Assembly (NCBI GenBank): GCA_015227615.1
Contig: JAALGZ010000047.1
Span: forward strand, 62,001-126,000
Source of the DNA: Labyrinthula sp. Ha
Taxonomy: Eukaryota > Sar > Bigyra > Labyrinthulida > Labyrinthulaceae
DNA: 64,000 nucleotides
Direction: 5' to 3'
The position numbers and the translations under genes are program-made. How positions within the stretch are numbered: the stretch's first letter is position 1; every line of letters begins with the position of its first letter. Positions 44,692-55,300 of this stretch are shown piece after piece. The notes beneath the pieces were generated by a model that saw nothing but the letters and a program-made list of their open reading frames with translations, ran no database searches and was not told the origin of the DNA.

Positions 44692-46497
44692 ATGAAGCAA
44701 GTTTTTATGACAGCCGTTCTTGGGAAGTTGGCTTCTTCAACTGTACTGCAAGAACCAAAGTTCAACCTTGTTGCAGAGAATTTAGAAGTGAATGATGCTG
44801 CACACATGCGTATGAAAAACTCGATGACAGAAAAAGAGGCATACTGGACTCAGATGATTGAAGAAGGTAAATGGAAACAATATGAGAGTAGGACTAACTC
44901 CAGAATCTCTTGTTCAGGGGGCAGCGTGTCATTCGGAGGTGAGTCCTTCTCTTGTTCAAACATCGACTTCGAAAGTTTCATATCTTTAAGTGATCTATCT
45001 ATTTCTGGCAACGGAGGAACCTCAGCTGGAAGTGATATTTGGGGATGGTTGGATCCAAATGGGAGAGAAATCACCCTTATGTGTGTTGACAATGGAGTCT
45101 GGTTCATCGACAGTTCTGATCCAGAAAATCCTGCACGATTAGGTTCTATGGTTTCAGGAAGAGACAAGAGTTCATGGTGTGATGTGAAGGTGTATGAAGA
45201 TACCGCTTATGTTGTGAAAGATAGTGGTTCTCAGAGCACATATGGTATTGAAGTGTTTGATCTGAATAGATTGAACAGTCTTAGCGGAGATGCTCTTGTA
45301 TCCTTTTCACCTGACTTTGTATACAGAGAGCACGGAAATAGTCACAATGTTTTCGTCAATACTGAAACTGGTTTCTTGTATTCTGTCGGATCAAATACCT
45401 GCAGTGGAGGGTTACATGTAGTAGATTTATCTGATCCACTTGAGCCTGAGTTCTCCACCTGTGTTTCAAGTGATGGGTATACTCACGATGTCGAGTGTAT
45501 TGTGTATGATGGACCTGACACAAGTTTTACTGGAAGTGAGATCTGCTTCGCTTCTAACGAAGATACTTTGACCATTTGGGATGTTTCTTCTAAGAACTCA
45601 GTTTCTCAACTAAGCAGAACTGGATACAGTGGATCCAGATATACTCACCAGAGTGGAATTACTGACGACAGAAGATATGTCTTAGTAAATGATGAACTGG
45701 ATGAGCAAGGTGGAACTGTTTCTAGACAAACTACCTATATTTTTGATGTTTCTGATCTATCCAATCCGTTTCTTGCAGATACCTTCACATCTACTCAAAC
45801 TTCTATTGATCACAATCTTTATGTATGGGGAGCTATTCATAAAAGAGGTTTGGCAGGAAATCCAGCTATGGCTAATCCTCCGGATACTGATTTTGCTTAC
45901 CTATCCAATTACGTCTCTGGAATTAGAGTTCTTGACGTCTCAAACCTACCTGATGCCACCGAAGTAGGTCACTTTGACGTAGCTCCTGATTTGAGTGGAA
46001 ATATCTTTGATGGAACTTGGTCTAACTACATGCACCCTTCTGGAACACTTGCTGTAAGTTCAATCGAAAGAGGATTGTTCTTCCTTACCCCACAAATGGC
46101 ATTTGGATTTGGACCTACTGCTGCACCGGTACCAACACCACCAACTACAGCTGCTCCAACTCCATTTCCATCTGCTGGCCCTGATTGCGTAGATTTGTCG
46201 CCAAGTGGCATTACTGTGAACGGTATTCCTACAGAATGTCCAAATCTAGTGATTTATTGTGCAGGTTATGACTTTGTTCGAGATAGATGTCCACTTTCAT
46301 GTGGAGAGTGTGATGCAGTTGCATTGGCATCAAGCAATGAGGAGGTTATTGATATTTCAGTAGGTGAAGAAAGTCTTGTGATGTGGTATGCACTTGTTGG
46401 TGTATTGGCTACCGTAGCGTCTGCTTTGGCCGTAATGCTTGTTGTTAAGAATAGAAGGGATATGCAACAGAGTGGTCATGTTTCAGTATCGGTATAA
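44692..46497 (+). CDS. LVIVD-repeat / choice-of-anchor-B membrane protein (paralog C)
   Basis: A 601-residue protein in the orientation opposite to A and B. Signal peptide MKQVFMTAVLGKLASS; propeller body from about 95 to 480 with WGWLDPNG, WFIDSSDPENP, HNVFVNTETGFLYSVGSN, YTHDVECIVYDGPD, YTHQSGITDDRRYVLVNDE, IDHNLYVWG and NYVSGIRVLDVSNLP. A Pro/Thr linker (PTPPTTAAPTPFPSAGP) follows, then a six-cysteine ShK-like module at about 499-540 (CVDLSP ... CPLSCGEC), a transmembrane helix at about 561-585 and a 16-residue tail ending SVSV. The core matches paralog B almost base for base. The cysteine module and tail match the A type (about 85% by eye), and residues 81-100 match A rather than B. Predicted surface type I membrane protein; propeller ligand unknown. 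Confidence 0.88.
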   Translation: MKQVFMTAVLGKLASSTVLQEPKFNLVAENLEVNDAAHMRMKNSMTEKEAYWTQMIEEGKWKQYESRTNSRISCSGGSVSFGGESFSCSNIDFESFISLSDLSISGNGGTSAGSDIWGWLDPNGREITLMCVDNGVWFIDSSDPENPARLGSMVSGRDKSSWCDVKVYEDTAYVVKDSGSQSTYGIEVFDLNRLNSLSGDALVSFSPDFVYREHGNSHNVFVNTETGFLYSVGSNTCSGGLHVVDLSDPLEPEFSTCVSSDGYTHDVECIVYDGPDTSFTGSEICFASNEDTLTIWDVSSKNSVSQLSRTGYSGSRYTHQSGITDDRRYVLVNDELDEQGGTVSRQTTYIFDVSDLSNPFLADTFTSTQTSIDHNLYVWGAIHKRGLAGNPAMANPPDTDFAYLSNYVSGIRVLDVSNLPDATEVGHFDVAPDLSGNIFDGTWSNYMHPSGTLAVSSIERGLFFLTPQMAFGFGPTAAPVPTPPTTAAPTPFPSAGPDCVDLSPSGITVNGIPTECPNLVIYCAGYDFVRDRCPLSCGECDAVALASSNEEVIDISVGEESLVMWYALVGVLATVASALAVMLVVKNRRDMQQSGHVSVSV

Positions 46498-46940
46498 AGT
46501 TCATGTCTTTGCAGACTTAACTAAGAGTTTAACTTATGAATAGTTTTATTATATCTTTAATTATTGTCTCGTATTATCTATTGATGCTTCGAAAGCGAAT
46601 ATTTCCCAAAATTTAACGAAACTGCAACGAGTCATTATCGAATGTTCTCTGCACCGGTGCAAAGCTGATCAAATATCAGGTCTACGGAATAGATTACATG
46701 TTATCGGAAATCATGTTTACTATTCATATTTTTTTATCTAATATGCTTAGAGTTATCTTTACTATAGTTAAGAGTTAATATCCGACGAAGAAACCGATCG
46801 TATTGAACACAAAGAGTCAACAAGTTGCACAAAGCGGGAGAAGAGTTAAACTAAGAACACTTTCTGAACCTAAAGATAAAAAATATTAATAATATATATT
46901 ATACTCAAAATTTCCAAAATTGTCCTCTTTTTCAATAACT
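46498..46940. other. Spacer between paralog C and the hAT-derived gene
   Basis: About 440 bp, AT-rich. I looked for a hAT left terminus and 8-bp duplication and saw none that pairs with sequence beyond the gene's 3' end. Confidence 0.5.
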
Positions 46941-48967
46941 ATGAATACGGATTCGTTTCAAGGTATCCGAAGCCCCATACGTCTGCCTACTGTTCCAAAT
47001 TCGACGTCGAGAAAACTCCCCACAACCCAAAGTACCGGACCTGAGAGAAAACGAGCTAAACGAGTTCTTAAAAGCAAAGTTCATACTTATTTCAAAGATC
47101 ATCCGTCAGATATAAACTTAAAGATCTGCATTGGTTGCAACGTCGCTGTAGGCGCGAGATCCGGTAACACAACAAGCCGTTTAAGACATATGAAAAGCTG
47201 TCCTAAAATTAATCCAAATGCAGAAGTAAAAAATAGAAGGAACTCATTGGCTAGGGTTGATAGTACGCTTCGAAAGAAGGATCTTGTAAACGGAGAAGTT
47301 GTTCAAGATCTAGGGATCGATAATCTTGCTGAACGGGAGAAGAAGGCAGACGTAAAATATTCAAAGAACTGGTTTCTAGACGAGTTGGTGGTTTTGATGC
47401 ATAGAAAAGTTAATTTGCAGAGACGAAATGAGTTCATAAAATACGTTAATCTACAGCATGAGGATATGAAGTCCAAAATTCAAACCATTGTTGAAAAACA
47501 GATTGTCAATTCAAGTCTCGCTGTTTCAATCGATAGCTCAAGTTCGGCGATTCCAAAAGCATTTATGAAAACAACTCTTCATTTCGTTGATGAAAATTTT
47601 AAGCTTAAGAAAATACCGATATCAATTGAAAGGTAAATACCTCTTTTCTGTTCATATTTAGACATTATGGTTTTGAAGATTATATTGCGAACTCAATTCT
47701 ACTCCTAAACATTCTGAAGAAATGGAAAATTTGTCAAAATGTGGTGTCCATTACAACTGGAAATAATAAGAAATTCATAGAAGCCGTCCGTATTTTACGA
47801 GAGAAGTTAAAGTTGCATCGTGTGGAAATGAATCTTGGCTCAATTGGATGGGTGCTCTCCCCTAAGTGGCACTTTGGGTGTCTTTTTGAGATGATTTCAC
47901 AGGTTGTTAAGCTAATTTTGAATGTTTTTGAGTTTGTTGTGTCTAAGGCTAAAAACTTTTCCAAGTTTTTTTGCAATGTAAAGCGAAGAAATGATTGGTC
48001 AAGAGCTGTGAAAAGTTCAATCAGCGGAAATTCTAGAAATACATTAATCCCAGAACTTGGAGTTGAGACTCGTTGGGATCTAATAATTAAGATGTTACGA
48101 ATGTTGCTAAAGAAGAAGAGTTTGATTCTCACCGTACAAGAAAAGATGCTTCAGTTTGATAAAGAATTTGAGGCTGTTCGGTTATTGCAGCCAGACTTTA
48201 ATGGTCTTGAAGTAGTCCTTCAGTGTCTGGAGAAGTTTGAATCAATAGGATTAGATGCTGCTGTTGAAAATGAAGTTACTTGTAGTGCTAGGAAGGGAAT
48301 GTTTAACGCTTTTGAAAAATCATTGGGACAAGTTAGGCTTCTCATGAATGATTTAGTGTCAAGAAATGATGATGAAACTTTTGGGCTTCAAATGCGCAAA
48401 AGTTTTGTTGAAGCTGAAAAGAAACTTGAGGAATTTAATTGTCAGAGAGAAATAGAACTGACAAGTATTCAACAGGATTGCGGTCTAGTGCAACTTGCTC
48501 AACTGTTAGATAAGCGGATTCCAAGAAGCAATACTATTAGAGAAGAAAATTTTGAAAATGATGTAGCATTTTTACTGGCACAAACTAATTTAGTTGATTT
48601 AACATCTTTTCAGCGAATAGAGAAACTTGGATCAAGCTTTAAAGTGTCATCATATTACAACTCAGAACGGCACAAAGTTCGATCAGTTCTGGGAGACCAA
48701 GAAACAAGGATAAAATCATTCCTAAAAGAGCCTGCACTAAAAGATAGAGATGACATTCTCCTTTACTGGAATGCTAGAAGCGAAACTTATCCAAAGCTTG
48801 CTATACTTGCCAGAAGAGTGCTTTGCTGTCCAACGTCTTGTTTGACCGGGAAAAATGCTTTCAGCTTTGCTCAAAACTACATACCCGATCAATGTGACCT
48901 TGCAGAGGAGGAACTCACCAAGGCTCTTGAACTTCGCGAGTGGTGTCAGCTAACAGATCTTACCTGA
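46941..48967 (+). CDS. hAT-transposase-derived protein with BED zinc finger, one 29-nt intron
   Basis: Start chosen at the ATG at 46941 (MNTDSFQGIRSP). A GT-AG intron at 47633-47661 (29 nt) joins two frames into 665 residues. Cys63-Cys66...His83-Cys87 (KICIGC ... LRHMKSC) form a BED-type zinc finger preceded by a basic patch (GPERKRAKR). The middle follows the hAT RNase-H plan: SIDSSSS matches the first-Asp block, ILKKWKICQNVVSITTGNN the second, and ETRWDLIIKML the TRW block. The C-terminus carries the hAT dimerisation region (DILLYWNARSETYPKLAILARRVL). In the second block the usual Asp is Gly (SITTGNN), and the C..H block is degraded, so transposition is doubtful. The stop lies 34 bp from the stop of the convergent UTP7 gene, leaving almost no room for a terminus. 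Either a domesticated DNA-binding protein or an inactive copy. Confidence 0.78.
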
Positions 48968-49001
48968 AGCCTTTCCTGCCAAATAATTGTTTGGGCTAAG
49001 T

Positions 49002-50714
49002 TTATTTGTACCTCCGTTTTTTATATTGCACAAGTTCAAACCCATCCTCGTCAATAATCTTCTCAACAGCAGGTTTTTCACGATTATTTTTTGATGCTTC
49101 TAATTTCTCTTGTAATAGTTTTCTTCCTTCTTGGCGATACAAAGCATCCTGGTTCTTTTCCGCTTTTCCAGCTTTACCTCTTCCCCTCATCCGCTTCTTA
49201 CTTTTATCTTTCTTCCTGATTACAATCTTAGGCTGTACAAAGTTCTCACTATCTTCCTCTGCCCTTAACTTCCCAATAAAACTCTGATCTGGATCTAAAC
49301 TGATCATTTCGGGTTGAAGCTTCTCTAATAAGTTTTTAACTTCTCTTTCAACCAATTGCTTTCTCTCTTCGTATGGATTAGCTTCAAATGCATCAAAATC
49401 ACTCATTCCAGATCCAGGAACTACGAGGTTTTTCAACCCAGTATCAGTCCCAAGAGACAAAATATCCTCATAAGGTCTAAAGACAATGTCATTTATTCTA
49501 CAACTTCTATCCTTCATATGATGCACCATATAGGCTTTTTCGTTCTGATCAAAATCCTCTGTAAAAATAGAATCTTTCCAAACTTTGACCGTGTTCCCAA
49601 AATTTAAGCCTAAAAGATTCGTGTCTGATATAGTCACTCCAGAAGCAACTCTATTTGTGCGAAAACTATTCATCAGATCGTTTGTCTTTCTCAAATCCCA
49701 TATTTTAACTTGCAGGTTAACACCTAAACTCACCAAGTATTGACCAGATCTATCAAAACCCATCCCATTTACTCGACCAGAATGAGCTAAGATCTCCATG
49801 ACAGATGAATCCTGATTAGGTGTCCACAATGAAACAACACCAGTTTTCGATCCAACACTTAGAACTCCATTTGTCTTATTATGGGTCATTGAAGCAACCT
49901 GCCTTTTGGTCTTTGTATACTTGACGACTTCACCAGTAGATGTATCTTGCCAAACAACTTTTCCATTTTCTGCAGCTGAAGCAAGCAGGAAAAATGGTCT
50001 TAAAAATGTTAGGTACTTGGCATAGTGATGTTTACTTAGTCGATGCAACTCTAATCCCACATGATCATAAATGAACGTGTTTTTATTCTGTGCAACTGCT
50101 AGAAATCTATGTGAATGAAGAAAGGTCATATCATTAACTCTATCTCGTATCATTCTCTCGTACAACTGGTCACTCTTAAGGCAATCCAGTGCACAAATGT
50201 GTCCTGCAGAAGTTCCTGCCAGAGCCATGTACCTTCCATTTGCACTGTAACAAGTTTTATATGGGCCTAGGCCTCTTGGAAAAGTAAAATTAAATAGTTT
50301 TGCCTCAGTTGCTGTGTTAAGATGAGGTTTAAGTTCAGTTTGAGTTATCTCGTAAGTTGCCTTTTCACTTGGATCGGATCGATCAGTTGTCAGAAGTCTT
50401 GAGTTATCGGTTAGAGTTCTGCTAGATAGAATAGAAGCGCGTGCAGAAGAAATGATTGCAGATTCAATATTTGATTTTGTTTGATTTACTACTCGCCGGT
50501 TTGCCAACTCTGTTTTCTTGCTCTGTGCATATTTTTTAGGTAGTTCAGCTTCTAAAAGTTTATCAGCTGGATTTTTCACTGATTTGTATGATTTTATCAA
50601 TTTTGAAGCAGTAGAAACTATTCTTTTTGTCACAATATCATTACTCTCTATTCTTTCTTCCTCTTTCCTGGTTTGCTCTGTTGATTTGGTGCTCTTTGAA
50701 AATATTGGTTCCAT
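49002..50714 (-). CDS. UTP7: U3 snoRNP component UTP7 / WDR46 (BING4)
   Basis: A 570-residue single-exon protein. After a charged N-terminus come WD40 repeats from about 135 to 400 (GPYKTCYSANGRYMALAGTS, VSLWTPNQ, ILAHSGRVNGMGFDRSGQYL, VKIWDLRKT). The diagnostic BING4 C-terminal region follows: INDIVFRPYEDILSLGTDTG, NLVVPGSGMSDFDAFEANPY, then the helix KQLVEREVKNLLEKLQPEMI with SLDP. The tail is very basic (KKDKSKKRMRGRGKAGK), suited to the nucleolus. UTP7 belongs to the small-subunit processome and acts in 18S pre-rRNA maturation. Length and order are normal for the family. It shares a 180-bp promoter with the divergent cohesin gene. Confidence 0.93.
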   Translation of the reverse strand: MEPIFSKSTKSTEQTRKEEERIESNDIVTKRIVSTASKLIKSYKSVKNPADKLLEAELPKKYAQSKKTELANRRVVNQTKSNIESAIISSARASILSSRTLTDNSRLLTTDRSDPSEKATYEITQTELKPHLNTATEAKLFNFTFPRGLGPYKTCYSANGRYMALAGTSAGHICALDCLKSDQLYERMIRDRVNDMTFLHSHRFLAVAQNKNTFIYDHVGLELHRLSKHHYAKYLTFLRPFFLLASAAENGKVVWQDTSTGEVVKYTKTKRQVASMTHNKTNGVLSVGSKTGVVSLWTPNQDSSVMEILAHSGRVNGMGFDRSGQYLVSLGVNLQVKIWDLRKTNDLMNSFRTNRVASGVTISDTNLLGLNFGNTVKVWKDSIFTEDFDQNEKAYMVHHMKDRSCRINDIVFRPYEDILSLGTDTGLKNLVVPGSGMSDFDAFEANPYEERKQLVEREVKNLLEKLQPEMISLDPDQSFIGKLRAEEDSENFVQPKIVIRKKDKSKKRMRGRGKAGKAEKNQDALYRQEGRKLLQEKLEASKNNREKPAVEKIIDEDGFELVQYKKRRYK

Positions 50715-50894
50715 TCAATTTGCACTCTTCTTGTTCCAAAACATTGACGAATCAAACGCAGCTGTTGGCCAATCAGAATGTTCAAGAAACACTGCCACGT
50801 CATCGGATTTGTATCACGACATTTGTCCTAACCAATCAGAAAACATGTTCAACCAATTAAGTCAGAAGGTTCACAAATAAAACCGTTAGCACAA
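50715..50894. promoter_or_regulatory. Bidirectional promoter of UTP7 and RAD21 with three CCAAT boxes
   Basis: Within 180 bp between two start codons lie CCAATCAG (50769), CCAATCAG (50832) and CCAATTAA (50853), all on the plus strand; the first two match the NF-Y consensus CCAATCA. A CGTCATCG (50799-50806) is CRE-like, and CCGTTA (50883-50888), 7 bp before the RAD21 ATG, is a Myb-type core. No clear TATA box. Spacing and clustering support a real promoter; the factors are inferred. Confidence 0.6.
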
Positions 50895-52373
50895 ATGTTT
50901 TCTTCAGAAGAACTAATAGCTTCAAAGTCGCCTTTAGCTCTTCTATGGCAATGCGCGTACAAACCAAACTTATCTCGCTCAGAATCTGTCTCAACAGATC
51001 TTTCTGCTTTATTGGATTCGCTCCTTAATCCTTCGAAACCTCTCTCGTTGCGCTTATCAGCGCAATTGCTCCTAGGAGCTGTAAGATTATCAGGTAGACA
51101 AGCGCATTTTCTGCTTCAAGATTGTGACAACGCACTGCTGAAAGTTCGTATATCAAGCAGTGGACCTAATTTTAAACTAGGGGTTGTTGCTGCTCTTAGG
51201 TCTAAGAAACCTAGGAAACGTAAATTTCGAAACGAGGATTTTAAGAATTTGCTGGAAAAGCCACTGGTTTATAATGATCAATCGAGATCAATTGAAATTA
51301 GTAACCTTTCGAGTGAGTTGTCTAATGAGAACTCCATGACATTCTCAGCTAGAAGAAAGGCAAAGATAGCAAGAAGGATGACGGAATTAAGTGAGATTAG
51401 TAAAGGGGTAAGAAGTGAGGATTTTCGAGACGAGATGAGCTCAGTTATTGGAAGATTGACTGGGACAGGTTCTGGTTTTGGAACTGCTGATGTCACAAAC
51501 TCATTCAGAGATGATGAACCATTTGATATAGGTGAATTAGCTGAAGACATCCAACCTCTTGAATTGAATTTTGACCAAGAAATTGAAGCAGCGAAACCAG
51601 AGATTGAATTAATATCAAGAAACATTGAACCCAAGAAAAAGTCAAAGAAGTCAGTAAAACGGAAAAGAAAGGATACGGAGAAGAGACCAAAATGGAAAAC
51701 TGACATTATTGAAAAGAAAGCAAGTTCTTCTAATGAAATTAGAAATAAGTGGAGGAAAAAGTTTAACGAGACTCAGGCACCTAAAACACAGAATTTTTTT
51801 ATGGAGAACGGAGTTTTATTGGAAGAATATGAGTACGGATATGATGATGACCCGACTGATTATGAACTTGCCGGAAGCGATGGAGAAGAATCCATAGCAT
51901 CCCAAAATGACGTTTATCAGCGATTTCTATTGCTGCAAAAGGGAAATGAAGAGGAAAGTGAGATTGGAAGGAAGAGTTCTATGTTACCACTTAATCGTGA
52001 AACTGATGTTAGACTTTCTACAGTGTCTAAGTCAGACACGTTGGGACTAGACTTCAGTAGCCCAGGTGAAAGACCAAGCATGGGTGAATCGCTGGGATTG
52101 CAAAATGATGATGAAATGGATTTTGGCTATGACGAGTTTAGTAGTAAGTATGAAGAGTTAGAGGAGGTGAGCGAAGAGGTAAAGCACCGCTCAAACGAAG
52201 AACTAGAAAAAGTGTTTTTGGAAGACCCCGGAAGTTTTCTTGATGTGACAAAACGTAGCTCAAGATCTCATAAGGCAGAAATGTTTCATACATTGCTAAG
52301 ACTAAAGACCGAGAACAAGATTGAGGTGGAACAAGATGAACCATATGGTGATATCAACTTTGCCGCATTGTAG
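50895..52373 (+). CDS. RAD21: Cohesin kleisin subunit RAD21/SCC1
   Basis: A 492-residue single-exon protein. Residues 1-95 match the Rad21/Rec8 N-terminal domain that binds the SMC3 neck: FSSEELIASKSPLALLWQCA, LNPSKPLSLRLSAQLLLGAV and HFLLQDCDNALLKV. The middle is acidic and disordered with basic patches (KKKSKKSVKRKRK). Residues 445-490 match the C-terminal winged helix that binds SMC1 (SRSHKAEMFHTLLRLKTENKIEVEQ). Residues 354-359, ESEIGR, fit the separase ExxR/xExGR cleavage pattern in the expected disordered region. It is shorter than animal RAD21 but complete at both ends. Mitotic RAD21 rather than meiotic REC8 is an assumption from the plain architecture. Divergent from UTP7. Confidence 0.9.
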   Translation: MFSSEELIASKSPLALLWQCAYKPNLSRSESVSTDLSALLDSLLNPSKPLSLRLSAQLLLGAVRLSGRQAHFLLQDCDNALLKVRISSSGPNFKLGVVAALRSKKPRKRKFRNEDFKNLLEKPLVYNDQSRSIEISNLSSELSNENSMTFSARRKAKIARRMTELSEISKGVRSEDFRDEMSSVIGRLTGTGSGFGTADVTNSFRDDEPFDIGELAEDIQPLELNFDQEIEAAKPEIELISRNIEPKKKSKKSVKRKRKDTEKRPKWKTDIIEKKASSSNEIRNKWRKKFNETQAPKTQNFFMENGVLLEEYEYGYDDDPTDYELAGSDGEESIASQNDVYQRFLLLQKGNEEESEIGRKSSMLPLNRETDVRLSTVSKSDTLGLDFSSPGERPSMGESLGLQNDDEMDFGYDEFSSKYEELEEVSEEVKHRSNEELEKVFLEDPGSFLDVTKRSSRSHKAEMFHTLLRLKTENKIEVEQDEPYGDINFAAL

Positions 52374-55300
52374 CTTTGAATATAAAGACATTGGTGTAAA
52401 ATTTTTCATTCAGTAATCAATATTATTTTAGGAGTTATATTTGGTTCGATTGCAAGAATATGTTTCGTCTTCCATACAATCTAAGTTAAGTTCTATTACT
52501 TGGGAACAGCTATATCTAATTATATTCTGCTGCGCGTTTTTTGTGCGAAATACTTATGTTATATCTCTTGCTGTTCCTCGAAGCTACTAGATTAACATAA
52601 TCCTACACTATTCAATTACAATGTGATTATTGCAATTAATAGAATGCTTGTCTTATGTTTTTATTTAAGCTATATTTTCATTGAAATACATGGCCACTTT
52701 CCTGCATAAAGTGAAAACTTTATTCAACTAAGAAAACAATGCTAAAAGTGAGACAACAAAGTTTCGCAAGAGTAAGACTCTGCTTTAGGAATAGATAAAT
52801 TCAATCAAGAACCAAACTAAATTCAGATAGTTGAAATAGGGAAGCGCTATAACTGGCCTGGAGAGCAACGCGAACTAATGAAAAATGTTTAAGTTTGATC
52901 AAGTTATTTGTATTTGGGTTCAGTTTCTCGATTTCCTTGGAATCAAAGAAAATTTAGTCTTTGACTGAAAGCTTAAACTTGGTGACTATGTGCATTTAAC
53001 TAGTTTCTTAGCTGGCTAATATAACTAGTTCCTTAAACGCAACTAACTTCTTGAAACTTAATTAAAGCTTTCAAGACCCAGTTCTCCTAATCCTTCGACA
53101 GCTTAACTCCTGCTTTTAAAAAGTACTCTTTCAGTTTTCCTTTATTATCTGTCAAATACTTCTTCAATTGGTTCTTATCATCTTATGGGTTACCCTCAAG
53201 CTCCAGGTGGCATTGATTTAACACTTGCATGAAGATTTTGGAAATTAAAATCCCTTTGAACTAAGTTGATGCTGTTGGTTATATTTTTTCATTCCACGGT
53301 TGGTTCTATTTTTACTCGAGTTGAATACTATACGACTTTAAAGTCACTAAAATGCGGAAAAACATTTGTCAGCTTCATTTTTTTCGTTACATCCATTAAG
53401 AAAAACAGACCAAACTCAGGCTAAACATAAGAATGTAAACATCAACGCATATTATGCTTTCCCTTGACCTTTGTTCTCTGAATTCTTGTATTTATATTTC
53501 TCCAGCCAAATATTTTCGGAATTTTTCGGAAACTAAAAACTTAGCTGCTCATAATTAAACTCCTAATTAAAGTACAGCCCTTGAAATTTAGAAAAAAAAG
53601 ATAAGATTTAAGTAGTTGATCTTGTAAGTTGTTAATATTTTCCCACGACACTATCTCTCCCTGAAACTTTCTCTTCATATTTGAATCTTGAAAAAAGCAG
53701 CTACTCTGCGCCATAATTTCTCTTGGCAACGTAATGCCTATTGCAACTAAGTGCGAGAAAGAAAAATGCAATCAATACTAAGAATATCTTTCTCTGACCG
53801 TTTTGAAATTTTAACGGAAACTGTATAAGAACGAAGAAGTTCAAGTTACCGTTTAAATGAAACATTAGAATAAGATTTTGATGTTTGAAGAAAGCGAAAT
53901 ATAGGACTAGCTTCCTAGTTGACACAGAGGTTATGGAGTCTAAGAGATTCAAGATGAGATGTAAATTTTCTTTTCGACGATTTTTTTTGTGGATGGAAAC
54001 TCTTGAACTAGATGTATTGAAACTATCCAGTGTTTAAATCTTTGTTTAATTTCGTTAGTTTAGAGCTATTTCGCTCCTTTGTGTGAAAAATTGCTTCTTG
54101 CAGTGCAACTTAACCTCTTTGGATGGTGTAAGGTTTTCACTTGAAGGGTGCAAGCTAATTGGTTTATTGGTGGGGTTAGTGTTGAAATGTGTCAAGTATC
54201 ACCGAGTATAAATCTCCTCTGCGTATTCTCGTTTTACAATTGTTCATCGTCCAAGTATAAGCTTTTCTTTAATTGACGACTTGTGGGTTTATTAGGTTAA
54301 ATTTTTCATTTTTGCGGCTATTGTTACAGGTTTCCTACACTAAATGTACTTCTAGGAAAATTTCCCACTAGGAGCTAAGTGGGATGTGAACTATAAGGCT
54401 ATCTTTATAGCACTTTCATACCAACCCTCACATGAGAATCATAGGTATTTCTACAGAATCTAGGTTGTAGAGGTCCTTTTTTCAGTGTTGAAATCAACAC
54501 AGAGTTTTTGAGGAAGATGTGCTTGAGATTTTAGAATGGGAGATTTAAGCAAAGCAGAATAACCTCGGGGGGTTTCACCTGTAGAGATAAAGAAAAGCCA
54601 AAATCATTATGAAAACCCAGAAAAGGAGTTAAAATGACAATTTTTAAAATATATCACAAGGAATACTGTGAAAAGCGATTCTATCATGAAAAATTTTCAT
54701 ATTGAGGGATATTTCAACCTCATGGTTTGCAAAATTAAAGTTGTATATTTAGTAGTCAGCATCCAGTTTTTGTTGTTGTGGGTAAAATCGGAAATTAGAA
54801 ACCTATTAGTCTTACAAGGAGGATATAACTGACGCAATTACCCGTTTTTTGCAGGATATGGGGCTTGAGCCCACTAAACCAATATACCGGTAAGTTTGCG
54901 TAACGATGTATCGAAAACTTGTACTCCCCATATTCCATAGGGCAAGACATTTCAAAGCTTATCACCTCACTTAAAAGGACTTAACCACTTTGAAAGTCAT
55001 TGAGTTTTAACTGCCACTTTAGCTTACTACGGCCAGGAGTTTATAGCTTTAGAATTGTGAACCAGGAAGGTAAGTTAAAGGACAAAGAGTTGATGAAAAA
55101 TAAAAATGAAATAAAAAAAAGAATTCAAAACCTTCAGTTTTTTAGCGCTGGGTGCAGAAAAAATTGCGGAGTATACCAAATATATAATGCCACTAACACT
55201 ACATGGAAGATCCAAAATGTCTCCATGATTTCCACCAGTTTGATAATTTTCAAACAATTTTAACTGTAAAGCGTTTGTATTAGCAAATTGAGATATTTTT

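Noticed and set aside
46920-46940. Upstream TTG start for the hAT-derived gene
   Set aside because: The nearest ATG at 46941 is the expected eukaryotic start and loses nothing conserved.
55000-55263. 87-codon frame
   Set aside because: No recognisable motif, and an overlapping frame is open on the other strand.
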